The translations under genes were made by a program, and so were the position numbers. The notes below the pieces were generated by a model. It was not told where the DNA came from. It did no database searches and saw nothing but the letters and a program-made list of their open reading frames with translations. Below, piece after piece: positions 4,937 through 5,227 of a stretch of DNA of 5,227 nt. The number at the start of each line of letters is the position of its first letter. Positions within the stretch are counted from its first letter, which is position 1. Location: contig MWAR01000449.1 of assembly GCA_002068715.1 (NCBI GenBank), forward strand, positions 1 to 5,227. Direction: 5' to 3'. Source of the DNA: a bacterium ADurb.Bin374 (GTDB lineage Bacteria > Riflebacteria > Ozemobacteria > Ozemobacterales > Ozemobacteraceae).

Positions 4937-5227
4937 CACGGGACAACCATCGCGAGATCCGCATGTCCCGCTTCGACCACGGCTCTCGTCACGGCCGGCA
5001 GGACCTCGCCGTCGAGCTGGACGCCGACCGGTTCGGCGCACTCGATCTCGATTTGCCGGCCCGTCGTCCGGCTGGCGGCATCAGGCGGAGGCCCGCGGCC
5101 TGTCCTGGCGCCCCAGAGTCCCTTCAGCAGAGGCCGCAGAGAGAGACGCTCGAACAGCACCAGGTCGATGAGGCCGTCGTCGGGTCGGGCCGCCGGTGCG
5201 AAGAACAGATTGCCGCCGTAACGGCGG
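4936..5227 (-). CDS. Diacylglycerol kinase/YegS-type lipid kinase, C-terminal part
   Basis: The last 96 codons of a protein that runs off the right edge. The visible sequence begins RRYGGNLFFAPAARPDDGLI and contains IDLVLFERLSLRPLLKGLW, then a Gly/Pro/Ala-rich stretch, then IEIECAEPVGVQLDGEVL. The pairing of a glycine-rich segment with A-x-x-DDGLID and a later V-Q-L-DGE is typical of the second domain of DagK/YegS/BmrU lipid kinases, which use ATP to phosphorylate diacylglycerol or related lipids at the inner membrane face. The nucleotide-binding N-terminal domain is outside the window, so activity cannot be judged. The in-frame GTG at 5160 is an internal valine, not a start. Its stop overlaps the next gene by one base. 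The lipid substrate is not determinable. Confidence 0.85.
   Translation of the reverse strand, partial: RRYGGNLFFAPAARPDDGLIDLVLFERLSLRPLLKGLWGARTGRGPPPDAASRTTGRQIEIECAEPVGVQLDGEVLPAVTRAVVEAGHADLAMVVP

Noticed and set aside
4937..5041. N-terminal extension of the DUF2953-like gene up to 5041
   Set aside because: The added 35 residues are Arg/Gly-rich and overlap the conserved DGE-containing end of the lipid kinase in another frame. The ATG in the TGATG overlap directly precedes the membrane segment and is the natural start.
1..5227. CRISPR array, tRNA/rRNA genes, insertion sequence or prophage remnants
   Set aside because: I saw no regularly spaced repeats, cloverleaf-like elements, transposase motifs or terminal inverted repeats. 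Nearly all of the window is accounted for by the listed genes.

Overview
The window is GC-rich (roughly 60% or more by eye), densely coded bacterial chromosomal DNA. I see no sign of a phage, plasmid, transposon or CRISPR array. The phylum cannot be fixed from the sequence. The mix of a SpoIIE-type PP2C phosphatase, a MoaB, a CRP-domain/MinD-like ATPase fusion, a GerW (YtfJ)-family protein and a DUF2953-like membrane protein suits a signalling-rich, GC-rich bacterium outside the classic model groups. GerW homologues are named after Bacillus spore germination but are common in non-sporulating bacteria, so GerW does not prove sporulation.

Left arm, + strand (1-1832): a partial, unidentified gene ends at position 84. 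It overlaps by 4 nt a 410-aa phosphatase made of a degenerate receiver-like domain, a coiled-coil linker and a SpoIIE-type PP2C domain. A MoaB-family molybdopterin-biosynthesis protein follows 18 bp later. The spacing suggests one operon. A 36-nt perfect palindrome (1848-1883) then separates this arm from the convergent right arm and probably terminates transcription in both directions.

Right arm, - strand (5227 down to 1896): the C-terminal third of a diacylglycerol-kinase/YegS-type lipid kinase is followed, through a TGATG stop/start overlap, by a 403-aa membrane protein. I read this protein as DUF2953 (YtfI-like) split by a long proline-rich insert. After a gap of about 113 bp, which holds an inverted repeat and a possible promoter, come a GerW/YtfJ-family protein and then a 408-aa fusion of a cyclic-nucleotide-binding domain with a CpaE/MinD-like deviant-Walker ATPase.

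The ytfI-ytfJ (DUF2953-GerW) pairing is known from Bacillus and supports both assignments. The least ordinary items are the cNMP-binding/MinD-like ATPase fusion beside GerW, the proline-rich insert in the DUF2953-like protein with two 8-nt homopolymer tracts in its gene, and the receiver-like domain of the phosphatase, which lacks most phosphorylation residues. A joint membrane- or envelope-related role for the right-arm genes is inference from gene order only.
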